DNA of 14,404 nucleotides from assembly GCA_022865525.1 (NCBI GenBank), contig JALHSV010000580.1, positions 1 through 14,404 on the forward strand, read 5' to 3'. The position numbers and the translations under genes are program-made. Positions 1 through 7,097 of the stretch are shown one piece after another. Below the pieces are notes generated by a model. It made no database searches and was not told where the DNA came from. It was given only the letters and a program-made list of their open reading frames with translations. Every line of letters starts with the position of its first letter. Positions within the stretch are counted from its first letter, which is position 1. This DNA comes from Thermodesulfovibrionales bacterium. GTDB lineage: Bacteria; Nitrospirota; Thermodesulfovibrionia; Thermodesulfovibrionales; SM23-35.

Positions 1-174
1 GAAGTTCTTGATGGTGGCTCTATCGTCTTAACGCCTATGGCTATTTATCCGGCTGTGAAGTTGAATGAAAAAGGTCTCCGAAAGCTTACAGAAGCACGCA
101 AGCGCGGCACAATGCGGATGCCGGCGCACTTAGCGAAACAGATAAAAAATGTACTTCTTGTGCCAAGGAAATAG
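1..174 (+). CDS. C-terminal fragment of an unidentified protein (possibly AbrB-like), 5' end outside window
   Basis: Frame 1 is open from the first base to a TAG at 172-174, giving the last 57 residues of a protein that begins left of the window. It starts with a beta-hairpin-like stretch (EVLDGGSIVLTPMAIYP) resembling the end of a SpoVT/AbrB swapped-hairpin domain, followed by a basic helix (KLNEKGLRKLTEARKRG). The AbrB idea rests on general look only and is weak. Oddly, the last 10 codons read through a region that in frame 3 encodes a convincing zinc ribbon, with the crossover at an A6 run (144-149). The true C-terminus may therefore be the zinc ribbon, and the frame-1 tail after 149 may be an artefact of a one-base deletion. 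No function is assigned. Confidence 0.5.
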   Translation, partial: EVLDGGSIVLTPMAIYPAVKLNEKGLRKLTEARKRGTMRMPAHLAKQIKNVLLVPRK

Positions 175-224
175 AATCGGTTGCGAAGGTCTGCTGTTAC
201 TGCGGGAAAGCCCAGCCTGAATAG
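144..224 (+). other. Out-of-frame zinc-ribbon coding segment (likely frameshifted C-terminus of the preceding gene)
   Basis: Frame 3 encodes KKCTSC, then a short helix-like linker, then VCCYCGKAQPE and a TAG stop at 222-224. The two cysteine pairs (CxxC about 13 residues apart) are typical of small C-terminal zinc ribbons of the 'CxxCAxEIxxxAxVCxYCG' kind. This frame is open only from about 69 and contains no ATG, GTG or TTG, so it cannot be an independent gene. It lies in -1 relation to frame 1 and meets it at the A6 run 144-149. Restoring one A would join the frames. A programmed -1 shift on A-AAA-AAT would have the same result; a sequencing or assembly indel or real gene decay are the simpler explanations. 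Confidence 0.55.
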
Positions 225-310
225 TATCTTTCCATCTACCCCCTAATTCCAACCCCCGATAAAAATTTAGCTGATCAAATTAAATCCTTACAAGGTTGGG
301 TAAAATTTTC

Positions 311-319
311 TGCTATACT
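311..319 (+). promoter_or_regulatory. Extended -10 promoter of polX, leaderless
   Basis: TG-C-TATACT (TG at 311-312, hexamer 314-319) is an extended -10 element with 5 of 6 matches to TATAAT. Only 6 bases separate it from the ATG at 326, so the expected transcription start coincides with the start codon. No purine-rich Shine-Dalgarno sequence is present and no good -35 hexamer is seen at 16-18 bp, which is common for extended -10 promoters. The same arrangement recurs before the next two genes. Confidence 0.6.
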
Positions 320-325
320 TTTTCT

Positions 326-2038
326 ATGAAGAATCAGGAGATTGTCCGAATCTTTAACGATATTGCAGACCTCCTCGAGATAAAAGGCGAGAACCCTTTC
401 AGAATAAGAGCATACCGGCGTGCTGCATTGAATATCGAGAGTCTCTCAACGGATATAGCCTCGACTCCGAAGGATGAACTCATGGAAATTCCGGGTATTG
501 GGCAGGATCTTGCAGGAAAGATTCTGGAGTATATCCAGACAGGAAAAATGCAGGCTTACGAAGACCTCAAGAAGGAAGTGCCCGAAGGGCTCAGTGGCCT
601 TCTTTCAGTCCCAAGCCTTGGCCCGAAGACCGCAAAACTGCTTTTCGAGAAATTACAGGTGAAGGATTTGGATGATCTTGCACGTCTGGCACGGGAACAC
701 AAACTCATTGGTCTGCCCGGCATAAAAGAAAAAACTGAAGAAAATATCATCAAGGGGATCGAGATGCTGAAGCGCGGGATGGAGAGGCAACCGCTGGGGA
801 AGGTACTGCCCATAGCAAAGGATGTCGTGGGATATCTGGAAACGCATGCCCCTGTCGATCAAATCAAGATCGCAGGAAGCATCCGGAGATGGAAGGATAC
901 CGTTAAGGATATAGACATATTGGCAACATCACGCGATCCGAAGGCTGTCATGAATGCCTTTGTTCATCTTCCTTCCGTACAAGATATCCTTATGCACGGA
1001 CCGACAAAATCGAGCGTTATCATCCATGAAGGGCTTCAGGTTGACCTGCGCGTTGTTGAAGAGGACAGTTTTGGTGCTGCGCTGGCATATTTTACCGGCA
1101 GCAAGGCACATAACATACGGTTGCGGGAGATGGCGGTCAAAGCAGGTCTCAAGATCAATGAATACGGCATATTCAGGGAAAAGGATGATAAAAAACTTGG
1201 CGGTAAAAGAGAGGAAGATGTGTACAGGATACTCGGTCTTCCCTTTATCGCCCCTGAATTGCGCGAGGATTTGGGTGAGATAGAAGCAGCGATTGAAGGA
1301 CGGCTGCCTCGTCTTATAGATTCCTCTGATATCAGGGGTGACCTTCATGTCCATACGAGGCGGAGTGACGGCAGTCATGATTTTGACGAGCTGATCAGGG
1401 AGGCTAAAAAACGGGGATATGAATATATTGCCATAACGGATCATTCGAAAGGTCTCGGGATTGCAAGGGGCCTGAGTGAGGAGAGGCTTCTTGAGGAGAA
1501 GGCGGAAATAGAAGCGCTCAATAAAAAATTGAAGGGGTTCAAGCTGCTTGCAGGGGTTGAGGTTGACATTCGGAGTGACGGGCGCATGGATTTTACGGAT
1601 GAAATCCTCAGGCAGATGGATATTGTCGTGGCCTCGATTCACTCAGGCTTCAGGCAGAGCAGGGAGCAGCTTACCCGAAGGCTCACTTCTGCCATGAGAA
1701 ATCCCTGCGTTTCCATCATTGCCCATCCCACCGGCCGATTGATCGGGGAAAGGGATCCGTATGATGTCGATATGCATGAGGTTCTCAAGGTTGCGAAGGA
1801 AACAGGGACAGCAATAGAGATTAATGCGTATCCCCTCAGGCTTGACTTGAATGATGCATATGCAAAGATGGCGAAGGAGATGGGGGTGCGGCTTGTCATC
1901 AGCACGGATACCCATATCACGAATCAGTTTGATTTTATGGAATACGGGGTTGCTATTGCGCGGAGGGGCTGGCTCGAAAAAAGAGATGTTTTGAATACTA
2001 TGGATTACCATTCGCTTCTGAAGGCATTGAAAAAATAA
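326..2038 (+). CDS. polX: DNA polymerase X family (PolX) with C-terminal PHP exonuclease domain
   Basis: A 570-residue bacterial family X DNA polymerase, a cytoplasmic gap-filling repair enzyme that usually pairs Pol-beta-type nucleotidyl transfer with a metal-dependent PHP 3'-5' exonuclease/AP-endonuclease. In order: an N-terminal 8-kDa-like helical part (KGENPFRIRAYRRAA), helix-hairpin-helix segments (IPGIGQDLAGKI; VPSLGPKTAKLL), and the palm with GSIRR at 184-188 and presumed metal-binding Asp195, Asp197 and Asp240. The PHP domain starts near residue 337 with DLHVHT (339-344), followed by ITDHSKG, EVDIRSDG, SIHSG, IAHPTGR and STDTH, so its metal ligands look intact. Length is normal for the family. 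I chose ATG 326 (MKNQEIVRIF, the family's usual opening) over an in-frame TTG at 296, because the promoter -10 lies between them. There is no Shine-Dalgarno sequence and the message looks leaderless. Confidence 0.95.
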   Translation: MKNQEIVRIFNDIADLLEIKGENPFRIRAYRRAALNIESLSTDIASTPKDELMEIPGIGQDLAGKILEYIQTGKMQAYEDLKKEVPEGLSGLLSVPSLGPKTAKLLFEKLQVKDLDDLARLAREHKLIGLPGIKEKTEENIIKGIEMLKRGMERQPLGKVLPIAKDVVGYLETHAPVDQIKIAGSIRRWKDTVKDIDILATSRDPKAVMNAFVHLPSVQDILMHGPTKSSVIIHEGLQVDLRVVEEDSFGAALAYFTGSKAHNIRLREMAVKAGLKINEYGIFREKDDKKLGGKREEDVYRILGLPFIAPELREDLGEIEAAIEGRLPRLIDSSDIRGDLHVHTRRSDGSHDFDELIREAKKRGYEYIAITDHSKGLGIARGLSEERLLEEKAEIEALNKKLKGFKLLAGVEVDIRSDGRMDFTDEILRQMDIVVASIHSGFRQSREQLTRRLTSAMRNPCVSIIAHPTGRLIGERDPYDVDMHEVLKVAKETGTAIEINAYPLRLDLNDAYAKMAKEMGVRLVISTDTHITNQFDFMEYGVAIARRGWLEKRDVLNTMDYHSLLKALKK

Positions 2039-2067
2039 TATAGACGAGAATCCTTCGGTAAAAAATT

Positions 2068-2096
2068 TCGACATTTCCCATAAATTTTGCTATAGT
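2068..2096 (+). promoter_or_regulatory. Promoter of the diguanylate cyclase gene, leaderless, extended -10
   Basis: A -35-like TCGACA (2068-2073, one mismatch to TTGACA) is followed by exactly 17 bases and then TATAGT (2091-2096), with an extended -10 TG at 2088-2089. The hexamer ends 7 bases before the ATG at 2104. The predicted transcript starts at or within a base of the start codon, and there is no Shine-Dalgarno sequence. Confidence 0.65.
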
Positions 2097-2103
2097 TTGA
2101 ACC

Positions 2104-3510
2104 ATGGAAAGAACAATACTCGTATATGAAAAAGACAGAGATGTCGTAAAATTCCTCAAATCCTTTTTTGAAGAAAGAAAGCATTATTCAGTCCACTATG
2201 TCAAAAAAGGCAAGCATACCTTGGGGAAAGAGATTCTTGTAAAAAAGCCTGATGCCCTGATTGTCAGCAGTCCCGATGGTCTCGCGGAATTACAACCTTC
2301 AGAAATTCCCTGTCCGATCATAGCCATTATCTCCAAGGATGAAACAAAAGGCATACATTCTGCCATTAAATCCGATGTAGAGTGTTATCTGATCGGTCCG
2401 TTTTACAAGGAAGAGCTTGACCAAAAGCTGAAAACACTCATAGACAAAAGCAGTCTGATCGAGAGCCTGTATAGAGACAGAAAAGATTTGGAAGCTCTCC
2501 TGGAGCTTACCTCTCTTGCCTCGTCGACACTCAATCCGAAAGAAGTGCTCTATCTTATAGTGAAGAAAATTTCGGAGATACTCAAAGTAACGAGATGCTC
2601 GATGATCAGCATTAATGCCGAAGATCAGCGATATGCGCAGGTTCTCTCAACGTTCGAGGACCCTTCGATTACCAATATCCGATTAGACCTTGAGAAGTAC
2701 CCCGAAATCAGAAATGCTTTATCCAGCAGAAAGCCCGTTATTATCAAAGATGCGCAGAAGGATCCGCTGATGAAAGAGGTGAAGGAGGTTATAACACCGC
2801 TCGGCATCCGGTCAATTCTTGTTATCCCAATATTCTTTCGTGAGGAGATTATCGGGACTATGTTACTGAGGACTTCACGGGCTAATCATGCTTTTACGAA
2901 AAGGGAAATACGACTTTGTGTTGCACTTGCGAATGCATCGTCACATGCCCTCTATAATGCATTCCTGTTTCAAAAACTTTATCGGGAAAATGCAAAGCTC
3001 GAGAAGCTCGCCATAACGGATTATCTAACCGGAATCTATAATATCCGGTACTTCTACTCCCGTCTTGAAGAGGAATTCAGCAGGGCGGAACGGTATCAGA
3101 TGCCGTTAAGTTGTATTATGCTCGATATCGACCATTTCAAAAAAATCAACGATTCCTACGGACACAGAATCGGAGATTTTATCCTCAGGGAGTTTGCCCA
3201 GATTGTCAAGCGGTATACAAGGAAATCAGATCTTTTGGCACGGTACGGAGGCGAGGAATTTATCTTGCTTCTCCCTCAGACGTCTCTGAAAGGGGCGCTT
3301 ATCGAGGCCCGGAGACTACAGAAAGTGGTGAGGGAAATCCGGTTCAGACAGCTCAGGGAAGGCCAGGGGATTACGGTGAGTTTCGGGATATCCTGTTTCC
3401 CTGATAAAGGGGTTAAGAACTCTGATGACCTCATCAACTTCGCAGACAATGCCCTGTATAAGGCCAAGGAAAAGGGACGTGATTTGATTATCTCGCATGC
3501 CTCGCTGTAA
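2104..3510 (+). CDS. Diguanylate cyclase with degenerate receiver domain, GAF and GGDEF
   Basis: A 468-residue signalling protein predicted to make cyclic di-GMP from two GTP. Residues 1-118 have a receiver-domain pattern (RTILVYEKDRDVVKFLKSFF; KPDALIVSS; CPIIAII; YLIGPFYKEEL). However, the usual phospho-acceptor Asp is Ser/Ser and the conserved Lys of 'KPF' is Gly, so it is probably not phosphorylated. Residues about 130-290 form a GAF-type sensor (SSTLNPKEVLYLIVKKISEI; IRSILVIPIFFREEIIGTML). Residues about 300-465 are GGDEF, with DYLTGIYNIRYF, DIDHFKKINDSYGH and an intact GGEEF active site at 382-386. An RxxD inhibitory site (RKSD, 373-376) lies five residues upstream, so product inhibition is likely. 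No transmembrane segment is seen, so it should be cytoplasmic. The ATG at 2104 has no Shine-Dalgarno sequence. The ligand of the GAF domain cannot be told. Confidence 0.92.
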   Translation: MERTILVYEKDRDVVKFLKSFFEERKHYSVHYVKKGKHTLGKEILVKKPDALIVSSPDGLAELQPSEIPCPIIAIISKDETKGIHSAIKSDVECYLIGPFYKEELDQKLKTLIDKSSLIESLYRDRKDLEALLELTSLASSTLNPKEVLYLIVKKISEILKVTRCSMISINAEDQRYAQVLSTFEDPSITNIRLDLEKYPEIRNALSSRKPVIIKDAQKDPLMKEVKEVITPLGIRSILVIPIFFREEIIGTMLLRTSRANHAFTKREIRLCVALANASSHALYNAFLFQKLYRENAKLEKLAITDYLTGIYNIRYFYSRLEEEFSRAERYQMPLSCIMLDIDHFKKINDSYGHRIGDFILREFAQIVKRYTRKSDLLARYGGEEFILLLPQTSLKGALIEARRLQKVVREIRFRQLREGQGITVSFGISCFPDKGVKNSDDLINFADNALYKAKEKGRDLIISHASL

Positions 3511-3532
3511 GCATTCATCCTTCATTTGTATC

Positions 3533-3541
3533 TGGTAAAAT
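3533..3541 (+). promoter_or_regulatory. Extended -10 promoter of the tRNA nucleotidyltransferase fusion gene, leaderless
   Basis: TG-G-TAAAAT (TG 3533-3534, hexamer 3536-3541) ends 5 bases before the GTG start at 3547. A weak -35 candidate, TTCATC, lies at 3514-3519. No Shine-Dalgarno sequence is present. It is weaker on its own than the two promoters before it, but the identical architecture supports it. Confidence 0.5.
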
Positions 3542-3546
3542 AGACT

Positions 3547-6153
3547 GTGGATATTATCACTTCCCACTTAAACGCTGATTTTGATTCCCTTGCATCCATG
3601 ATAGCTGCAAAAAAGTTGTATCCGGATGCAGAGGTAGTCTTTCCCGGTTCCCAGGAGAAGAACCTCAGGGACTTCATTGAAGCTTTCCAGCCGTTGGAAA
3701 TAAAACGCATCAAAGAAGTTGATCTCGCGAAGGTCACCCGATTGATTATCGTTGATACCAAGGTACCAGGCAGGATCGGCCCCTTTGCAGAGCTGCTCAC
3801 GGGCAGGAAAATCAGGATTCACATCTATGATCACCATCCGTTTCATAAAGGGGACATAAGGGGAGAGCTGGAAAAGATTGAAACTGTCGGGGCAACCGCA
3901 ACAATCTTTACAGAGATACTGAAAAACAGGAAACTCCATCCGTCGCCGATGGAGGCAACGATTCTTGCCCTCGGCATTTACGAAGAAACAGGGTGTCTTC
4001 TTTTCCCCTCAACCACGGAAAGAGACCTCCTCGCTGTTTCGTATCTTCTCAAGAGAGGGGCAAACCTGAATATCGTTTCAAGCTTCATCAAAATGGAACT
4101 GAGCATGGAGGAATTTGACCTCCTCAATGAGCTCATCCAGTCATCACAGGAAATGGTTGTTGGCGGAATACGGATAAAAGTTGCGAAGGCAGCCCGTGAA
4201 CAGTATTTCGGTGATGCAGCACATCTTGCCCACAGGATGATTGACATGGAAGATATTGATGCGGTGATTGCCCTCCTCAGCATGGAAGGGAAAATATTGC
4301 TTGTCGCCCGGAGCAAGGTTCCGGAGTTTGATGTCTCCAAGGTGATGAGAGAATTTGGGGGAGGCGGGCATCCGACAGCTGCATCTGCGACAATCAAGGG
4401 AGAGGCACTCGAAATAGTCGAGGAACGTTTGCTGGAGCTCATCAGAGTCAATGTAAAGCCGGAAAAGGTTGCATCTGATATCATGACCCGGCCTGTCATC
4501 AGCATTCAGTGGGATGTCCCGATCAAGGAAGCAGAGGCGATGATGACCCGGTACGGAGTGAATGTGCTCCCTATCTTAAGGGACGATATATATGTCAGCC
4601 TTATATCACGCGAAATCGTGGAAAAAGCCCTGTTCCTCGGCTTTGGGAAGAGCAAATCTGCGGACTTTGCAACGAGCGACGCGCTAACCGTGGGACCGCT
4701 TACCCCCATACGGGAGATCGAAACATTGATGATAGAACAAAACCAGCGGTTCATGCCTGTTGTTGAAAACGAAAGAATTATTGGCGCTATAACGAGGACG
4801 GATCTCCTGCGTACGCTCTACGAGGAATTCCTCAGGCGCAGGAAGATAGAGGAAACGGTTAGCAAGGAACGGTTGACCATGGGAAGAAACCTGTCCTCCT
4901 GGCTGAAGGACAAGTTTCCCGCGGAGATCTTTGCCCTCCTCAAACTATCTGGTGAGGTGGCGGAAGCACTAGGTTTTCAGGCGTATCTTGTCGGGGGATC
5001 CGTGAGAGACCTCTTGCGCGGGGAAGCGAATCTTGATCTTGATATCGTTATCGAAGGGGATGGGATTCTCTTCGCACGGACGATCGGGGAACAACTGCAT
5101 GCGAAAGTCAGGACACACCAGAAGTTCGGGACTGCACAGATCTTCCCTCACCCATTCAAGCTTGATGTGGCCACGGCACGAACAGAATACTATGAGTCTC
5201 CTGCAGCACTCCCGAAAGTTGAGACATCATCCATTAAGAAGGATTTGTACCGAAGGGACTTCACGATCAACACCCTTACGGTCAAATTAAACCCAAAGGA
5301 TTTCGGCATCCTGATTGATTTTTTCGGCGGGCAGAGGGATCTCAGAGAAAAGGCAATCAGGGTGCTTCATAATCTCAGTTTCGTCGAAGACCCCACACGG
5401 GCATTCCGGGCGGTCAGATTCTCAGAGCGGTTCGGATTCAAGATCAGCAAACATACCGAAAACCTGATCAAGTCGACTATAGAAATGAATTTGTTTGACA
5501 AACTGTCCGGGCCGAGACTCTATGAAGAATTGCTCTTGTCCTTTAAAGAGACTGATCCGATCAGGACACTCAAGCGAGTTTCAGAATTCGGCCTCCTCAA
5601 AGTCATCCAGTCAAACCTTGTCTTCACCGAAGAGCTTGAAGCAACGCTCGGCTCAATGCATGAAACGCTCTCGTGGTTTAATCTCCTCTTCCTGGAAGAG
5701 AAACCGGAAACGGGTGTTTTGTATCTTATGGCATTACTGTCCGGGTTGAAGGAAGAGGATATCAAAACTGTAATGGAACGGTTGTCCCCATCACCGAGAG
5801 TAAAGGATATGATCATTAAGGGGATTGTATCTGCGAGAGATGTCGTGAGGAAACTCCCTGTCCGTGATCCTGTGGAGATTTATAAGCTTTTACATACCCT
5901 GAAACTCGAGGTCATTCTGTTTTCGATGGCACTCAGCCTGGACCGGCAGAAGAAGAAGGTGATATCCCGTTATCTTACAGAGCTGAGAAATGTCAAGACA
6001 GTACTCACGGGCGATGATCTGAAGAAAATGGGTATACAACCGGGACCGGTCTATGCGAAGATTCTCAGGGAACTCCTCGACGAAAAGATGAGAGGCCGTG
6101 TGAAATCACGGGAAGATGAAGAGAAATTCGTGAAGCACGTTATTCAGGCGTAA
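3547..6153 (+). CDS. DHH/DHHA1-CBS-CBS-poly(A) polymerase/tRNA nucleotidyltransferase fusion
   Basis: An 868-residue four-part protein. Residues 1-300 are a DHH phosphoesterase of the RecJ/NrnA type: HLNADFDS (7-14), LIIVDT, DHH at 95-97, and a DHHA1 substrate motif GGGGHP (271-276). Two CBS domains follow (about 310-370 and 375-430; ASDIMTRPVISI; FMPVVENERIIGAITRTDLL), which usually bind adenine nucleotides. From about 460 it is a class II tRNA nucleotidyltransferase/poly(A) polymerase: GGSVRD (483-488), catalytic Asp497 and Asp499 in DLDI, RRDFTIN (569-575), EDPTRAFRAVRF (from 614), then a helical RNA-binding tail. All catalytic residues expected in both enzyme halves appear present. The product adds nucleotides to RNA 3' ends; whether full CCA, CC only, A only or poly(A) cannot be decided by eye. 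This layout is known in several deep-branching and delta-type lineages that split CC- and A-adding activities. GTG 3547 is the chosen start because MDIITSHLNADFDS fits the DHH family start exactly. Confidence 0.9.
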   Translation: MDIITSHLNADFDSLASMIAAKKLYPDAEVVFPGSQEKNLRDFIEAFQPLEIKRIKEVDLAKVTRLIIVDTKVPGRIGPFAELLTGRKIRIHIYDHHPFHKGDIRGELEKIETVGATATIFTEILKNRKLHPSPMEATILALGIYEETGCLLFPSTTERDLLAVSYLLKRGANLNIVSSFIKMELSMEEFDLLNELIQSSQEMVVGGIRIKVAKAAREQYFGDAAHLAHRMIDMEDIDAVIALLSMEGKILLVARSKVPEFDVSKVMREFGGGGHPTAASATIKGEALEIVEERLLELIRVNVKPEKVASDIMTRPVISIQWDVPIKEAEAMMTRYGVNVLPILRDDIYVSLISREIVEKALFLGFGKSKSADFATSDALTVGPLTPIREIETLMIEQNQRFMPVVENERIIGAITRTDLLRTLYEEFLRRRKIEETVSKERLTMGRNLSSWLKDKFPAEIFALLKLSGEVAEALGFQAYLVGGSVRDLLRGEANLDLDIVIEGDGILFARTIGEQLHAKVRTHQKFGTAQIFPHPFKLDVATARTEYYESPAALPKVETSSIKKDLYRRDFTINTLTVKLNPKDFGILIDFFGGQRDLREKAIRVLHNLSFVEDPTRAFRAVRFSERFGFKISKHTENLIKSTIEMNLFDKLSGPRLYEELLLSFKETDPIRTLKRVSEFGLLKVIQSNLVFTEELEATLGSMHETLSWFNLLFLEEKPETGVLYLMALLSGLKEEDIKTVMERLSPSPRVKDMIIKGIVSARDVVRKLPVRDPVEIYKLLHTLKLEVILFSMALSLDRQKKKVISRYLTELRNVKTVLTGDDLKKMGIQPGPVYAKILRELLDEKMRGRVKSREDEEKFVKHVIQA

Positions 6154-6198
6154 ACCTGTCTTCAAGTTTTTTCATGAGCTTATCCATGGTCGTCGCCC

Positions 6199-6504
6199 CT
6201 ATTTTTTTAGAGATTTCCCAATCCTTCGTTCTATTGATTTTACTTTCTCCTCTATTCTGTTCGGTTTCCCCTTTCTGTCGTCGATCGATATGGTTGTCAC
6301 ACTTCTCTCCCCGGTCTTCATGACAGTTTTGTGACATTTTTTTATGAGCTTCATTACCTCATCCCATTCACCTTCGATTACTGTCCCCATCGGATTGACC
6401 TTATAGGGAAGACCACTTGCATCAACAATCTTCAATACATCTGCAAGGTGAGCTCCAAGGCTGCTTCCGACGCCAATCGGTATTATGCTGAATTCAACAA
6501 GCAT
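6199..6504 (-). CDS. MTH1187 family thiamine-binding-type protein (formerly DUF77)
   Basis: A 101-residue protein of the Thiamine_BP/MTH1187/YkoF-like family: small ferredoxin-like-fold proteins that form tetramers, some of which bind thiamine or its precursors in the cytoplasm. Family hallmarks are MLVEFSIIPIGVGSSLGAHL, VDASGLPYKVNPMGTVIEGEW and the helix WDEVMKLIKKCH. Start is ATG 6504, preceded by GGGAGGG at a suitable distance; the in-frame TTG three bases upstream is less likely. It lies downstream of HU on the same strand but beyond the HU terminator, so it probably has its own weak promoter or depends on readthrough. It converges on the nucleotidyltransferase gene with 45 bases between stops. 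The real ligand is unknown. Confidence 0.85.
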   Translation of the reverse strand: MLVEFSIIPIGVGSSLGAHLADVLKIVDASGLPYKVNPMGTVIEGEWDEVMKLIKKCHKTVMKTGERSVTTISIDDRKGKPNRIEEKVKSIERRIGKSLKK

Positions 6505-6559
6505 CAATCCCTCCCTTTTTATTGTTTCTCAGCGCATATGTGGTGCATGGCTTTATAGA

Positions 6560-6591
6560 GGAAAAAGGGGCAAACAGAGATTTGCCCCTTT
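6560..6591 (-). terminator. Rho-independent terminator downstream of HU
   Basis: An 11-bp perfect stem, AAAGGGGCAAA (6564-6574) with TTTGCCCCTTT (6581-6591), encloses the six-base loop 6575-6580. On the minus strand the stem runs into TTTTTC. It sits 13 bases past the HU stop, so it should end the HU transcript before the MTH1187-type gene. The flanking A-run and T-run are short, so termination may be incomplete. Confidence 0.8.
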
Positions 6592-6604
6592 CAATATCTT
6601 AAGT

Positions 6605-6877
6605 TTATTTCACTGCATCTTTGAGCGACTTGCCGGAAGTAAACTTCGGTACCTTGGCGGCAGGAATGGTAATAACATCACCGGTTCTTGGATTACGGCC
6701 CTTTCTTGTTTTCCTTTTCACGACCGAAAAGGTTCCAAACCCAACGAGCGTAACCTTCTGCCCTTTCTTTAAAGCTGACCTGACGGCATTTAATGTAGAA
6801 TCCAGTGCCCTCGAAGCATCTGCCTTGCTGAGCCCTGTGCCGGAAGCAATTTTGTCGATTAATTCTGCTTTAGTCAT
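6605..6877 (-). CDS. hup: HU family DNA-binding protein
   Basis: A 90-residue histone-like nucleoid protein that binds and bends DNA as a dimer. The whole family pattern is present: MTKAELIDKIASGTGLSKADASRALD (helical dimerisation part), VTLVGFGTFSVVKRKTRKGRNPRTGD (start of the beta arm with the conserved GFGTF and RxGRNPxTG), the arm motif IPAAKVPKF, and the C-terminal helix SGKSLKDAV. The IPAAKVPKF arm is typical of HU rather than IHF. The ATG at 6877 has a strong ribosome-binding site (AAAGGGGGG, about 8 bases upstream). It is a monocistronic unit divergent from the mraZ operon, with its own promoter and terminator. Confidence 0.95.
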   Translation of the reverse strand: MTKAELIDKIASGTGLSKADASRALDSTLNAVRSALKKGQKVTLVGFGTFSVVKRKTRKGRNPRTGDVITIPAAKVPKFTSGKSLKDAVK

Positions 6878-6939
6878 CTATATTTCCCCCCTTTCATAAA
6901 AAAGAATTAGTTAGAAAAAATGAATAAAGATGAAATAAC

Positions 6940-6967
6940 AGTATCAAGGAAGAAATCCTTTTGTCAA
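6940..6967 (-). promoter_or_regulatory. Probable sigma-70-type promoter of HU
   Basis: On the minus strand, a perfect TTGACA (plus-strand TGTCAA, 6962-6967) is followed after 16 bases by GATACT (6940-6945), or after 18 bases by TACTGT (6938-6943). Either would give a leader of about 55-60 bases ending in the strong GGGGGG ribosome-binding site of HU. The -35 is convincing; the exact -10 is not settled. Confidence 0.55.
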
Positions 6968-7058
6968 GGCAAAAATGAATCACTGAATCAAAGAAAAACT
7001 CATGCCAGTCAACGGGTTCACGGGATTATGATTTTGACTGATTTAGGGAAAAGCGGAC

Positions 7059-7097
7059 ATCATCCTTGCCGGTGCCGAGAACTTTCGGGAAGATGAT
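7059..7097. other. Imperfect hairpin in the HU-mraZ intergenic region
   Basis: ATCATC (7059-7064), then TT (7066-7067) and CCG (7069-7071), can pair with CGG (7086-7088), AA (7090-7091) and GATGAT (7092-7097). This gives an 11-bp stem with one bulged C and one G-G mismatch around a 14-base loop. It is not followed by a T-run in either direction, so it is not a simple terminator. It may be a structured RNA element, a protein site, or chance. Confidence 0.3.

Noticed and set aside
296..325. TTG 296 as the start of polX, adding ten residues
   Set aside because: The added residues lie over the -10 promoter element and have no family resemblance; ATG 326 gives the usual PolX N-terminus.
929..1642. 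A 237-codon open frame on the minus strand inside polX
   Set aside because: It lies wholly antisense to a well-conserved PolX coding region, has no ribosome-binding site and no family resemblance; it is a shadow frame.
6145..6175. A possible terminator between the convergent genes (CAGG...CCTG followed by a T-run)
   Set aside because: The stem is only 4 bp and the T-run is displaced; too weak to call.
6140..6187. A 15-codon minus-strand frame (MDKLMKKLEDRFTPE) after the MTH1187-type gene, preceded by GGGGCGACGACC
   Set aside because: Very short and overlaps the 3' end of the nucleotidyltransferase gene; the G-rich lead could be chance. Not supported without expression data.
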